Source of the DNA: Myxococcales bacterium
Lineage (GTDB): Bacteria; Myxococcota_A; Polyangia; Polyangiales; Polyangiaceae
Length of the DNA: 49,006 nucleotides
Direction: 5' to 3'
Assembly (NCBI GenBank): GCA_012514535.1
Contig: JAAZAA010000135.1
Span: 1-49,006, forward strand
This document shows positions 24,688 to 32,957 of the stretch, piece after piece; positions within the stretch are counted from its first letter, which is position 1, and the number at the start of each line of letters is the position of its first letter. The notes under the pieces are model-generated. The model worked only from the letters and a program-made list of their open reading frames with translations, ran no database searches and was not told where the DNA came from. Both the position numbers and the translations under genes were made by a program.

Positions 24688-26055
24688 ATGACGACGCGCG
24701 CATATTCCAGACGTTTGTTCCTTCGCGGCGCAATGGGCACGACCGTTGCGCTCCCGCTCCTGGAGAGCCTGGCGCCGCGCGAGGCGCGGGCCCAAGACGA
24801 GCCGTTCCGCTTCGCCGTGTTCATGAGGCAGGGGAACGGGGTCGTGCAGCGCAGCTTCTGGCCGACGCGGGAGGGGCAGCTCACCCGCGCGATCCTGCAG
24901 CAGGATCTCGACGCCAGCGACCGCGCGGTGGCGGTGCTCGCGGACCACGCGGAGAAGCTGAACGTGGTGCATGGCCTGCGCTACAACTACTCGACCTCGG
25001 GCTGCGGGCACGCGGACGGCTGCCTCCAGTGCCTGACCTCGGCGCGACCCAACGGCAGCTACTCGAACAACACGCTGGCCATGGGCCCGTCCCTGGACTG
25101 GGTGATCTCGCGAGCCCTCGATCCCGCGGGGGTCGAGCCCGTGAGCCTCTACGCGGGGGCGACGAGCAGCTTCTTGGGGGACGTGATCTTGTACCGTGGG
25201 CCGCTCGAGCGGCGCGCAGGGGAGCGGAACCCCCTCAACGCCTATCAGCGCCTGTTCGGATCGATGACTCCGAGCGACGGGGACGAGCAGGAGGAGGAGC
25301 TGCGGCGCCTGGCGCTGCGGCGGCAGAGCGTCAACGACGTCGTGCGGGAGGAGATGCGCGCCCTGTTGGCGCGACCGGAGCTCTCCGCCAGCGATCGGGC
25401 GCGGCTCGACGACCACTTCAGCGCCATCCGGGATCTGGAGGTGAGCATCGCGACCGGCTGTCGGGTGAGTCCCCTCGGAGAGTTCGACGCGAACGACGTC
25501 GACGCCGTGGTCAAGACGCACATCGATCTCATCGTGCTCGCGATGGCGTGTGGCAAGAGCCACGCGGCCACGTTGTGCATCGGCAACGGCAACGATCAGA
25601 CGCAGTACATGATCGATGGTCGCCGCGCGGAGCGCTACCACCACATCTCCCATCGGGTGCGCAGCGACGGCGCCGAGGGAGAGTCGATCCCCGACGCGGA
25701 GCTGCTGCACCACAAGATCGACAAGAAGTTCGCGGGGTACTTCAAGTACCTCCTCGACAAGCTGGCCTCCGTGCAGACGCCCACGGGCACGTTGCTCGAC
25801 GACGGGGTCGCCGTCTGGTTCAACGATCTGGAGGATGGTCCGCCCCACGGCAGCAGGAACCTGCCCTGGGTGCTGGCAGGCAGCTGTGGAGGCGCGCTCC
25901 GCACCGGGCGCTACATCAGGGGCGACTGGACGATCAACAAGATCCACAACGTCATCGGGGCGGCCGTGGGCGTGAAGAACGCGAACGGCGCCCCCCTCGA
26001 CGACTTCGGCGACGCCAGCTACGGCAAGGGTCATGTGGACGGGCTGCTCGCCTGA
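24688..26055 (+). CDS. DUF1552-family Tat-exported protein
   Basis: 455 aa partner of the DUF1592 protein. The N-terminus YSRRLFLRGAMG followed by a hydrophobic stretch and an ALA-type cleavage region (EARAQ) is a twin-arginine signal, so it is exported folded and probably carries a cofactor or metal. The body is typical DUF1552: FMRQGNGVVQRSFWP, LNVVHGLRY, the GHADGC segment, LGDVILYRG, RQSVNDVVREEM, DLEVSIA and YHHISHR, and near the end WFNDLEDGPPHGSRNLPWVLAG. It starts 4 bp after the DUF1592 stop, so the two form an operon. No enzymatic activity is established for the family. The alkaline-phosphatase-like superfamily has been suggested for relatives (DUF1501), which I cannot test here. Confidence 0.92.
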   Translation: MTTRAYSRRLFLRGAMGTTVALPLLESLAPREARAQDEPFRFAVFMRQGNGVVQRSFWPTREGQLTRAILQQDLDASDRAVAVLADHAEKLNVVHGLRYNYSTSGCGHADGCLQCLTSARPNGSYSNNTLAMGPSLDWVISRALDPAGVEPVSLYAGATSSFLGDVILYRGPLERRAGERNPLNAYQRLFGSMTPSDGDEQEEELRRLALRRQSVNDVVREEMRALLARPELSASDRARLDDHFSAIRDLEVSIATGCRVSPLGEFDANDVDAVVKTHIDLIVLAMACGKSHAATLCIGNGNDQTQYMIDGRRAERYHHISHRVRSDGAEGESIPDAELLHHKIDKKFAGYFKYLLDKLASVQTPTGTLLDDGVAVWFNDLEDGPPHGSRNLPWVLAGSCGGALRTGRYIRGDWTINKIHNVIGAAVGVKNANGAPLDDFGDASYGKGHVDGLLA

Positions 26056-26076
26056 TGACGTCCGGGGCGAAGGAGC

Positions 26077-27489
26077 TCACTCGACGACGAGCGCGAGGTG
26101 GGGGAAGTCCGTGAGGGGCACCTCGTGGAGCGTGAAGTACGCCGTGGCCCCGGGCGCGCGGGGCGCGGCGGCGTCGTCGTAGACGAGCCCGAGGTGGCGG
26201 TACCCCACGCGGTGCACGGCGGTGACCTGGCGTTCGGCTCGGATCTGGCGCGGGGAGACGCTCGCCGCGCAGTCGCGGCGCTCGGCGATGCTGAGCAGCA
26301 GGCTCTCCGGGAGGAGACCGGGCGCAGCGTCAGCCTCGATGAGGCGCACGCTGCGCGCCGCGTCGGCGTAGACGTGGGTGCCCGGGTCGTCGGAGACCTG
26401 TTGCAGGAACGGGAAGCAACGCCAGGCGCCGTGGCGGTCCTGGAGGACCTGGCAGAAGGATTGGAGCTCTTCGTCGAACCACTGCCCGAGCCGGATCGGG
26501 ACACCGCGCTGATGGTCGACGATGCGGCGGAGGCGCCCGGTGCCGGCGAGCGCCCGAGTGAGGGTGACTCGAGGGATCGTCGCTTCGATCCCGAGGGCAT
26601 GGTAGACGCCGGACGCGGGGGAACACTGTAAGGCGCGTGCGTAGAGGGGCTCGGAGACCCGCCCGGTGATGGCGAAATAGCGGTCTCGATCGGGGCCGGA
26701 GAGGAGCGCCCACGGCTCGGCGTAGGGGTCGGCGCAGGGATCCTCGGCCACGCCGACGTCGACGGGATCCGTACAGTCGGCGTCGAGGTAGAGGGTCTCG
26801 ACACGGAATGGTGGATCGGGACGGCACGTGACCTGGCCTCCGCTCACGTGCTCCGAGCCGCAGTCGAGGCCGAGGCCCCACTCGGCGAGGAAGACCTTGC
26901 GGGACTCGCGGACGCCCTCGGCGCTGCGGATGACGAGCTCGCTGATCTCGGGGGTCAAAGGTCGGACGACGCGGGTGCCCGCCTCGAAGTGGCTCGGCGG
27001 GATCGCCGCGCCGAGGCCGAAGGATGGTCCGGACAGGCGCGCCAAGCTCTCGGGGGACGCGGCCTGGCAGGTGCGCGACTCCGACGTGAAAATCGGGGCG
27101 GCCAGGTCATGGAGGGTGACCTGGTGCACGTGAGCGCGACAGCCGTGGCTCGCCAGCGCGACGGGGGGAGAGGCACAGCGCGCGGCCTCGGAGCGCGACC
27201 AATACAGGCGCTGCGAGCACGCTGGGTCCGCGAAGAGCTGGGGGGCGTCTGCGGGAAAAGATTGCAGCGCGCCGTCTCGAGGGAGACAGCGCAGCGCTCC
27301 GTCGCCGGCGGTGGTGAAGCTGCAGGGGGAGTGAAGGACCGTGTCCCACGGCGTCCCCGGCCCCGGTGGGACGCCGGGGGCGCTCAGGTGCCAGGTCACG
27401 AGGCGCCGACCGTCGCCGTCGAGGTACTCATCGCCGACCTCTCCGCAGGCGAGGAGGCCCGCGGCGCCTCCGGCGACTGCCAGCTGCAT
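26077..27489 (-). CDS. Lipoprotein with three repeated Cys modules, function unknown
   Basis: 470 aa; not recognised. ATG 27489 begins a short signal ending in GLLAC (C15). The mature protein contains at least three related units of about 35-40 residues at 56-95, 210-245 and 346-384. Each has a Cys, a Gly-rich turn, an RC.P or TCRP motif, then a (Y/F)ADPACSxRLY-like strand (LYLDADCT and VYADAARS in units 2 and 3). This suggests a repeated disulfide-bonded beta structure, such as a beta-propeller or a row of beta-hairpins, outside the cytoplasm. It converges on the DUF1552 gene with 21 bp between stops and is divergent from the mannanase gene. Confidence 0.78.
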   Translation of the reverse strand: MQLAVAGGAAGLLACGEVGDEYLDGDGRRLVTWHLSAPGVPPGPGTPWDTVLHSPCSFTTAGDGALRCLPRDGALQSFPADAPQLFADPACSQRLYWSRSEAARCASPPVALASHGCRAHVHQVTLHDLAAPIFTSESRTCQAASPESLARLSGPSFGLGAAIPPSHFEAGTRVVRPLTPEISELVIRSAEGVRESRKVFLAEWGLGLDCGSEHVSGGQVTCRPDPPFRVETLYLDADCTDPVDVGVAEDPCADPYAEPWALLSGPDRDRYFAITGRVSEPLYARALQCSPASGVYHALGIEATIPRVTLTRALAGTGRLRRIVDHQRGVPIRLGQWFDEELQSFCQVLQDRHGAWRCFPFLQQVSDDPGTHVYADAARSVRLIEADAAPGLLPESLLLSIAERRDCAASVSPRQIRAERQVTAVHRVGYRHLGLVYDDAAAPRAPGATAYFTLHEVPLTDFPHLALVVE

Positions 27490-27691
27490 CGATGGGGAGA
27501 CGCGGGGAGGGCGCACGGGGGCGAGTAGAGCATGGCTCGCTCGGGGGCATGAGCCTCCGTGCAGTAGCGCTGGCATTTTTCGTGCCGCCATCCCCGTTCG
27601 GATCCTTGCTGTTCGACGGAGAGGGCTGCCGAGGGCGAAGAACCGTCAGCGGCGTTGAAGGAAAGCGTGGCTCCCGCCCATCGTCCTGGCG

Positions 27692-29371
27692 ATGGACTCC
27701 CTGCGACGTGCCACCGGGTGGACTCGAAACCGCCATAGGTCGGGGCTGTCCCGGGCGCTCGCCCTGCTCGGGCTGCTCGTGCTCGCTTGCTCTGCGGACC
27801 TCGACGAGGGCGGTCACGGGGACCTCGTCTGCGGTGAAGGGCGGATCGACTGCGGAGACTGCGTCGATCCCTCCCGGGATTTGCTCCACTGCGGCGCGTG
27901 CGCCCGTTCCTGCGGCGCGGGCCAGGACTGCGTGGCGGGGGAGTGCACCTGCCTGGCGCCTCTCCAGGCGTGCGGGGACGGGTGCGTGGACCTCCAGGAG
28001 GATCCGGCGAACTGCGGTGCCTGCGGGAACGCCTGCGCGCCCGGGCTCTTCTGCTCCAACGGGAGCTGCGTCGACTCCTGCGCTCCGGGCCAGACCGCCT
28101 GCGGAGCCAGCTGTACGGATCTGCTGGCGAGCAGCAGGAACTGTGGAGCCTGCGGGAACGTCTGCGAGCCGGGCCGCGCCTGCGTGGGGGGCGCCTGTGA
28201 GTGCGCCGAGGGGCGGGTCGACTGCGGCAGCGGCTGCGTGGCTCTCGAGGACGACGTGCTCCACTGCGGCGGCTGCAATCAGGCCTGCGAGGTCGGAGAG
28301 GTGTGCCGCGCCGGAGTGTGCGGCTCCGAGGGCGGCGGAGGTTCGGGCGGCGGGACCAGCACCGGAGGCCAGGCGAGCTCGGGCGGGACCAGCAGTGGCG
28401 GGGAGACCGGAGGTTCGGGGGGCAACGTCGGCGACCCGGGCTGCGACGCCACGGGGTTCTACGTGGCGGACAAGAAGCTCTACGACTCCAACTGCAACGA
28501 GTTCGTGATGCGCGGGGTCAACTATCCCTACGCGTGGTACTCGGCTCGGAACACGCAGCAGGACTTCGCCGCGATCGCCGCGGCGGGTGGGAACGCGGTG
28601 CGGATCGTCATGGCGACGGGAGCGCGGTGGACGCGCACGTCGGGCGACGAGCTCACGCAGCTCATCGGCTGGGCCAAGGCGGCGAAGCTCGTGACCATCG
28701 TCGAGGTGCACGACACGACGGGGTGGAGCGAGCAGAGCGGCTCCGTCGATCTCGCGAACGCCACGAGTTACTGGAGCTCGCCGGACGTCGCGGGCGCCTT
28801 GAAGGGACAGGAAGCCTACGTGATCCTGAACATCGGCAACGAGCCGATGGGCAACACGACGACCGATCAGTGGGCGCCGCGCCACGTGACGGCGGTGCAG
28901 GCTTTGCGCAACGCCGGCTTCGAGCACACGCTGATGATCGACGCGCCCAACTGGGGGCAAGACTGGGAGAGCACGATGATGAACGGCGTCGGATCGGCGA
29001 TCTGGGACGCAGACGTCCGCAAGAACCTCGTGCTCTCGGTGCACATGTACCACGTCTTCGGGACGCCCCAGAGCGTCGGCTCCTACATGAACACCTACCT
29101 GAGCAACAACGCCGCGCCCCTGGTGGTGGGCGAGTTCGCCGCGGACCACGGCGCCGATGGGGACGTCGCCGAGGAGGCGATCCTGTCCTTCGCGGAGTCC
29201 CTCGGCATCGGCTACCTCGGCTGGTCCTGGTCGGGGAACGGCGCCGGGCTCGGCTCCCTGGACATCACGATCGGCTTCGATCCAGCGAACCTCACCGCCT
29301 GGGGCGATCGACTGATCAACGGCGACGACGGGCTGAAGGCGTCCTCTCGAATCTGCAGCTGCTTCGACTGA
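27692..29371 (+). CDS. GH5 endo-beta-1,4-mannanase-like lipoprotein with Cys-rich repeats
   Basis: 559 aa surface enzyme. The signal ends in LVLAC (C33). Residues 45-210 hold four Cys-rich units (pattern CGxxCVDLxxDPxNCGACGNAC, like the MXAN_6577-type repeats of myxobacteria), a probable spacer or binding region. A Gly/Ser linker is at 211-248. The GH5 (beta/alpha)8 domain is about 250-559: MRGVNYPYAWY start, acid/base E384 in NIGNEPMGN, HMYHVFG, nucleophile E481 in VVGEFAADH, then DGDVAEEAIL and YLGWSWSGNG. These motifs match bacterial subfamily-8 mannanases best. The mannan-degrading reaction is predicted from them and not proven. A hairpin overlaps the stop codon. Confidence 0.88.
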   Translation: MDSLRRATGWTRNRHRSGLSRALALLGLLVLACSADLDEGGHGDLVCGEGRIDCGDCVDPSRDLLHCGACARSCGAGQDCVAGECTCLAPLQACGDGCVDLQEDPANCGACGNACAPGLFCSNGSCVDSCAPGQTACGASCTDLLASSRNCGACGNVCEPGRACVGGACECAEGRVDCGSGCVALEDDVLHCGGCNQACEVGEVCRAGVCGSEGGGGSGGGTSTGGQASSGGTSSGGETGGSGGNVGDPGCDATGFYVADKKLYDSNCNEFVMRGVNYPYAWYSARNTQQDFAAIAAAGGNAVRIVMATGARWTRTSGDELTQLIGWAKAAKLVTIVEVHDTTGWSEQSGSVDLANATSYWSSPDVAGALKGQEAYVILNIGNEPMGNTTTDQWAPRHVTAVQALRNAGFEHTLMIDAPNWGQDWESTMMNGVGSAIWDADVRKNLVLSVHMYHVFGTPQSVGSYMNTYLSNNAAPLVVGEFAADHGADGDVAEEAILSFAESLGIGYLGWSWSGNGAGLGSLDITIGFDPANLTAWGDRLINGDDGLKASSRICSCFD

Positions 29372-29387
29372 GAGGAGCGCGCCTCTC
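29370..29387. terminator. Hairpin overlapping the mannanase stop codon
   Basis: GAGAGG (29370-29375) pairs with CCTCTC (29382-29387) around a 6-nt loop. The stem begins within the TGA. It is a candidate terminator between convergent genes. Confidence 0.45.
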
Positions 29388-29488
29388 GAGCGGCGCGCGG
29401 AGCGTCCGAGCACGGTCGGGCGCTCGGGTGCGGACTCGCTCGGCGTTCTCTCGGAGGGCTCGAGGCGCCGTGTCGTGGCTGGCGCGCG

Positions 29489-30682
29489 TCAGTCGGCGGC
29501 TCGCGCGAGGCTCCAGGCGCGGGCTCGTTCGGCGTTGATCCGGATCTCTTCGGGGGACTGGCGCGGGCCGCTCATCGCCAAAACCAGCTCTCCGCGGCTG
29601 AGGGTGGCGAGGGCGTGCAGGGCGGCTTCGGCGACGAGCTGGCGGCCGGGGACCGCGTGCAGGAGGCGCCCCGGTTCACCCCCGAGGTTCGTCCACCCCG
29701 TGAGATCGTAGCGGGCCACCGCGAGATCCTCGGTCAGGGCGAGCAGCCGTGGGATCACCTCCGTGGCCCCGATGCGCCCGGCGGTGTCCGCGGCCGCGGC
29801 CCGGACGTAGGGTTCTTCCGCCTCCAGCGCCGCGCGGAGGAGCTCCACGCGCTCCGCCGGCGCCACGAGCCCATCGAACTTCGCCAGCAGCCCGAGGGCG
29901 CGCCCCCGCACCCCCGGATCGGAGTGGTTCGTGAGATCCGCGATCCGCGCACCGATCCGCTGCCGCGCCGCGCTCGACAGGAGGGACGGCTCACTCTGCT
30001 CGAGGGCGAGCAGGGCGGCCGAGGCGAGGTGTGCCTCGGCCGCTTCGGTGGTCGTCACGAGGGCGTCGATCACCTGGGGCGGCCGCGCCCGCGGGGGGAG
30101 CAGGTGCAGCGCCTCGATCGCCGCGTGGCGTCGAGCCGGGGGGTGGTCGGGGGCGGCCATGCGGACGAAGGCGTCCGTGAGCGCCGGGCTCGGCGACTCC
30201 ATCATCAGAGGGATGCGAGCGGCGTCCAGCGCCTGGAGCACCAGCGCCGGGTCGTCGGAGGCGAGGTGCTTCAGGAGCACGCGATCGAGGTCCGCGTCGG
30301 GGGTCTCTTTCAGGGAGGAGCGCGACGAGTAGGCGGCGGAGATCGCCCGCAAGGAGGCCGCGACCACGCGACGTTCTTCACTCGTCGCGGCGAGGTACGT
30401 GAAGAGCTTCGCGTTGGGCTTGTGGCGGGCCTCGTCCTCGGAGAAATGGGGCCTCTCCGGGCTCAATCCGGCGACGAGCGCCGCCATCTTGCGGTGGTCG
30501 GCGTCGCTGGGTCGGAAGTCCAGATCCGCGCCGGGAGAGACCTCATCGGTGGCGTCGCTGGAGCCCCCTGAGGCGCCTCCGCCCGCCAAGATCACGGCGC
30601 CTAGCAGGCCTGCGCAACCCAGCAGACCGCCGATGATTCCAACCATCCGCCACCGCCGCGCGCCGGACATCACTCCCTTCAT
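29489..30682 (-). CDS. Membrane-anchored HEAT-repeat protein
   Basis: 397 aa from ATG 30682 (a second ATG lies at 30670). One N-terminal transmembrane segment (VGIIGGLLGCAGLLGAVILAG) is followed by a Gly/Ser linker and an all-helical region with repeated HEAT/PBS-lyase-type units: DPALVLQALDAARIP, PPARRHAAIEALHLLP, SDPGVRGRALGLLAKF, EEPYVRAAAADTAGRIGA. Such repeats form a curved scaffold for protein-protein contacts. The partner is unknown. The domain is probably periplasmic, as the anchor is a short signal-anchor preceded by basic residues. It is divergent from a small membrane protein gene and convergent with the mannanase. There is no catalytic motif. Confidence 0.82.
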   Translation of the reverse strand: MKGVMSGARRWRMVGIIGGLLGCAGLLGAVILAGGGASGGSSDATDEVSPGADLDFRPSDADHRKMAALVAGLSPERPHFSEDEARHKPNAKLFTYLAATSEERRVVAASLRAISAAYSSRSSLKETPDADLDRVLLKHLASDDPALVLQALDAARIPLMMESPSPALTDAFVRMAAPDHPPARRHAAIEALHLLPPRARPPQVIDALVTTTEAAEAHLASAALLALEQSEPSLLSSAARQRIGARIADLTNHSDPGVRGRALGLLAKFDGLVAPAERVELLRAALEAEEPYVRAAAADTAGRIGATEVIPRLLALTEDLAVARYDLTGWTNLGGEPGRLLHAVPGRQLVAEAALHALATLSRGELVLAMSGPRQSPEEIRINAERARAWSLARAAD

Positions 30683-30853
30683 GTACCGCGATTCGAGCCA
30701 TTTTCCGAAACGCGAGAGGGCAGCCTGTGCCACAGGTGTGCCAGGGGCGACCGGAGCGGGATCGGTCAGCCTCGCCGGGGGCCTCACGTTGACGCCGCGG
30801 GGGCCGTTTCCTAAGCGGGTAGTATCGCCTCGCCGCCGGCAAGGCTCCGCTCC

Positions 30854-31168
30854 ATGCCCTGTCTCCTCGGCTGCCTCGCCCTCGGGTTCCCGCGCCTCGC
30901 GGTGGTGCTGGTGTGGCTCTTTGGGGGATCGTACTTCGAGCGGGCCTACGGGGAGTGGTACTGGCCCGTACTCGGGTTCCTGTTCTTCCCGCTGACGACG
31001 CTGGGCTTCGCCTTCGCTCACAACTCCGTGGGCCCGGCGGGAGAGGTCACCTCGTTCGGCTGGTTGCTCGTCGCGATCGCGTTCGCCGCGGACATCGGCC
31101 TGATCGGCGGGGGACGCTCGGGGGCGCGGCGTCGCCGGGCTCGAAAGGATCGCCACGACCGAGGGTGA
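30854..31168 (+). CDS. Small three-TM membrane protein
   Basis: 104 aa, mostly hydrophobic. Segments near 3-23 (LGFPRLAVVLVWLF), 36-56 (YWPVLGFLFFPLTTLGFAFA) and 66-84 (FGWLLVAIAFAADIGLIGG) suggest three membrane passes, followed by a highly basic C-terminus (RRRRARKDRHDRG) expected to be cytoplasmic. It resembles small membrane proteins of unknown function found in many bacteria. No motif points to transport or catalysis. Confidence 0.7.
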   Translation: MPCLLGCLALGFPRLAVVLVWLFGGSYFERAYGEWYWPVLGFLFFPLTTLGFAFAHNSVGPAGEVTSFGWLLVAIAFAADIGLIGGGRSGARRRRARKDRHDRG

Positions 31169-31169
31169 G

Positions 31170-31185
31170 CCCGAGGCGCCTCGGG
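31170..31185. terminator. 16-bp perfect palindrome between convergent genes
   Basis: CCCGAGGCGCCTCGGG lies 1 bp after the stop of the small membrane protein and 18 bp beyond the stop of the TPR protein. A hairpin with a minimal loop could form in either transcript. It may act as a terminator. Confidence 0.4.
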
Positions 31186-31203
31186 GCGACAGGGCGGCGC
31201 CGG

Positions 31204-32259
31204 TCAGCGGCTCGCGGAGTCCCCGTCGGGATCGCACTTCTCCTGGATCGCGCGGGCCCGCGCGGGCGCGACCCCTTGCTGGAGAGCCGCACGCACGTCC
31301 TCGAGGGCGCCTTCGCAGTGACCGGTCTCCGCACGGAGCTGGGCGCGCAGGAGCCGGAGCTCGCCCGTCCGCTCGGGGATCTGGTCGCGCCGGAGCGTCT
31401 CGTCGAGGGTGCGGAGTGCCTCCGTGGTGCGGCCCGCGCTCGTGAGGATCTCGATCCGGCTGAGGCGGGCCTCCCGGACGAGGGAGCCGTCGGGGAAGCG
31501 GGCCTCGTACTCGTCGAGGGTGCGGAGTGCCTCCCCCGGCTTGCCCTGGGCGCGGCTGTGGATGCGGGCCTTCTCGAGCAGGGCCCACTCCGCGGACACC
31601 CCGGCGCTGTGGGCCGCTTTACGCTCGAAGCAGCTCGCCGCCGCGTCGTAATCGCCGCGGCTCGTCCAGCTGGAGCAGCGCTCCTCCGTCGGCGAGGTGG
31701 TTCGGCGCTCGGCCGAGCTCTGAGAGGGGGGGGGAGCGTTCGTGAGCTCCCTGGGAGAGGGGGTGCGCGCGGGAGCCCGGTCGTTGGGCGCCGGCGCGTC
31801 GGTAGCGACGGGCGGCGCCGGGGCCCTCGTGTCCTTCGGTGTGCTTGGGGTGCCGTCCCGAGCTTCGGTCTTGGAGGCGGCGCGAGAGCGGGGCTCCGGT
31901 CGAGAAGAGTTCTCGGTGTCCGTCGCGTCTTCGGCGGACCGAGCTGGGGCCTCGGGCGGGTCCACCGTGGCCGGCGCGTCGACGAGCGCTCCGAAGCGCT
32001 CCGGCGCGATGAGGAGCTCCGCGGGCGGGCGCTCCGACCAGAGGAGCAGACCCAGGGGCAGGCACGCGGCGAGCGCCGCGACGCCCACGCGCAGACGGCG
32101 CACCCGGGCGTCCCGGCGGGCCAGGAGCGCGGAGAAGTTCTTCTCGTTGCCCGGGGGGGGGATCTTGCGGGCCCGCCACAGCAGCGCTGCCGTGCGATCC
32201 GTTCCTTCGACCAGACGGCGTGGCGCCACCTGGACGGCTTCGTCTTGTGGCCGCCTCAC
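31204..32259 (-). CDS. Single-pass membrane protein with C-terminal TPR region, possible anti-sigma
   Basis: 351 aa from GTG 32259, which overlaps the sigma factor stop (GTGA, 32259-32256), so translation is coupled. The N-terminal about 55 residues are charged and cytoplasmic (RRLVEGTDRTAALLWRARK and onward). One TM segment lies near 57-74 (VGVAALAACLPLGLLLW). Then about 130 residues of Pro/Ala/Arg-rich linker, then helical TPR-like repeats at about 205-340 (DYDAAASCFERKA, GEALRTLDEYEARFPDGS, TEALRTLDETLRRD). Cytoplasmic head plus TM plus exported domain, downstream of a sigma gene, is the arrangement of membrane anti-sigma factors. No zinc HxxxCxxC motif is present, so that role is inference. 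Confidence 0.8.
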   Translation of the reverse strand: MRRPQDEAVQVAPRRLVEGTDRTAALLWRARKIPPPGNEKNFSALLARRDARVRRLRVGVAALAACLPLGLLLWSERPPAELLIAPERFGALVDAPATVDPPEAPARSAEDATDTENSSRPEPRSRAASKTEARDGTPSTPKDTRAPAPPVATDAPAPNDRAPARTPSPRELTNAPPPSQSSAERRTTSPTEERCSSWTSRGDYDAAASCFERKAAHSAGVSAEWALLEKARIHSRAQGKPGEALRTLDEYEARFPDGSLVREARLSRIEILTSAGRTTEALRTLDETLRRDQIPERTGELRLLRAQLRAETGHCEGALEDVRAALQQGVAPARARAIQEKCDPDGDSASR

Positions 32260-32957
32260 GGAGCACTCTCCTGACCTTCGATGTATGCCGAGAACTTTTT
32301 GCGGGCGTAGTGCAGCCGGCGCCACACGGTGGCCTCGGGACAGCCGGCGATGGTCGCGACCTCCCGCCCCGCCACTCCTTCGAGCTCGTAGAGGACGAAG
32401 ACCAGACGCTCCGGCTCCGTCAGCTGGGCGAGGGCCGCCTGCACGAGCTGCGCGGCGCGGTTGCCGTCCAGCTCCCCGTCCGTGAGGCTCCCGCGCTCTT
32501 CTCTCTGCAGGAGCGAACGCAGCAGGGCGCCCACCCGCTGCCTCTGGCGGGTCTTCCGGGCCTGGGTGGCGCAGAGGCGGTACAGCCAGGTCTTGAAGGT
32601 GCAGTCGCCACGGAACCGCGGCAGGAAGCGGAACGCCTCGAGGAAGACCTCCTGGCAGGCGTCGTCGAGGGCGTCGTCCCGGACCCCCATCCGGTGCAGG
32701 AAGCTCCGGGCCGTGTCGTAGTAGCAGTTGTAGAGGTGGTTCCAGGCGACGGTCTCTCCGCCGACGCATCGCTCGAGGAGGCCTTCGGAGAGGACCTGAG
32801 TTCGGGCAAGGGGGCCGAGTGACACGCTACCGTTAGAGCCCGGAGCCCCGCCGACCTTCGCAGGAAAGAGCTTCACCGGACGAAGCGCTTCCGTCGGGGC
32901 GGGCCACCAGCGCTCCGGCCCAGCGCCCGCCCAGACCTCCCTCAGAGGTAACCTCAC
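32256..32957 (-). CDS. ECF-like RNA polymerase sigma factor in a coupled operon
   Basis: 233 aa from GTG 32957, chosen because a perfect AGGAGG lies 6 nt upstream and the start overlaps the preceding stop (GTGA). A GTG at 32825 would omit the first 44 residues and lacks a Shine-Dalgarno. Region 2: LYNCYYDTARSFLHRMG, DDALDDACQEVFLEAFRFLP, FKTWLYRLCATQARK. Region 4: LTEPERLVFVLYELEGVAGREVATIAG with recognition segment PEATVWRRLHYARKKF. It is the middle gene of a three-gene operon between an exported protein and a TPR membrane protein. Both junctions overlap by 4 bp, pointing to fixed stoichiometry. Targets are unknown. Confidence 0.92.
   Translation of the reverse strand: MRLPLREVWAGAGPERWWPAPTEALRPVKLFPAKVGGAPGSNGSVSLGPLARTQVLSEGLLERCVGGETVAWNHLYNCYYDTARSFLHRMGVRDDALDDACQEVFLEAFRFLPRFRGDCTFKTWLYRLCATQARKTRQRQRVGALLRSLLQREERGSLTDGELDGNRAAQLVQAALAQLTEPERLVFVLYELEGVAGREVATIAGCPEATVWRRLHYARKKFSAYIEGQESAP

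Noticed and set aside
22995-26034. Minus-strand open frames opposite the DUF1592/DUF1552 pair
   Set aside because: They are antisense shadows of two well-supported genes with conserved family motifs.
32256-32825. Shorter sigma factor starting at GTG 32825
   Set aside because: GTG 32957 has a perfect AGGAGG at 6 nt and a 4-bp overlap with the upstream stop; 32825 has neither.
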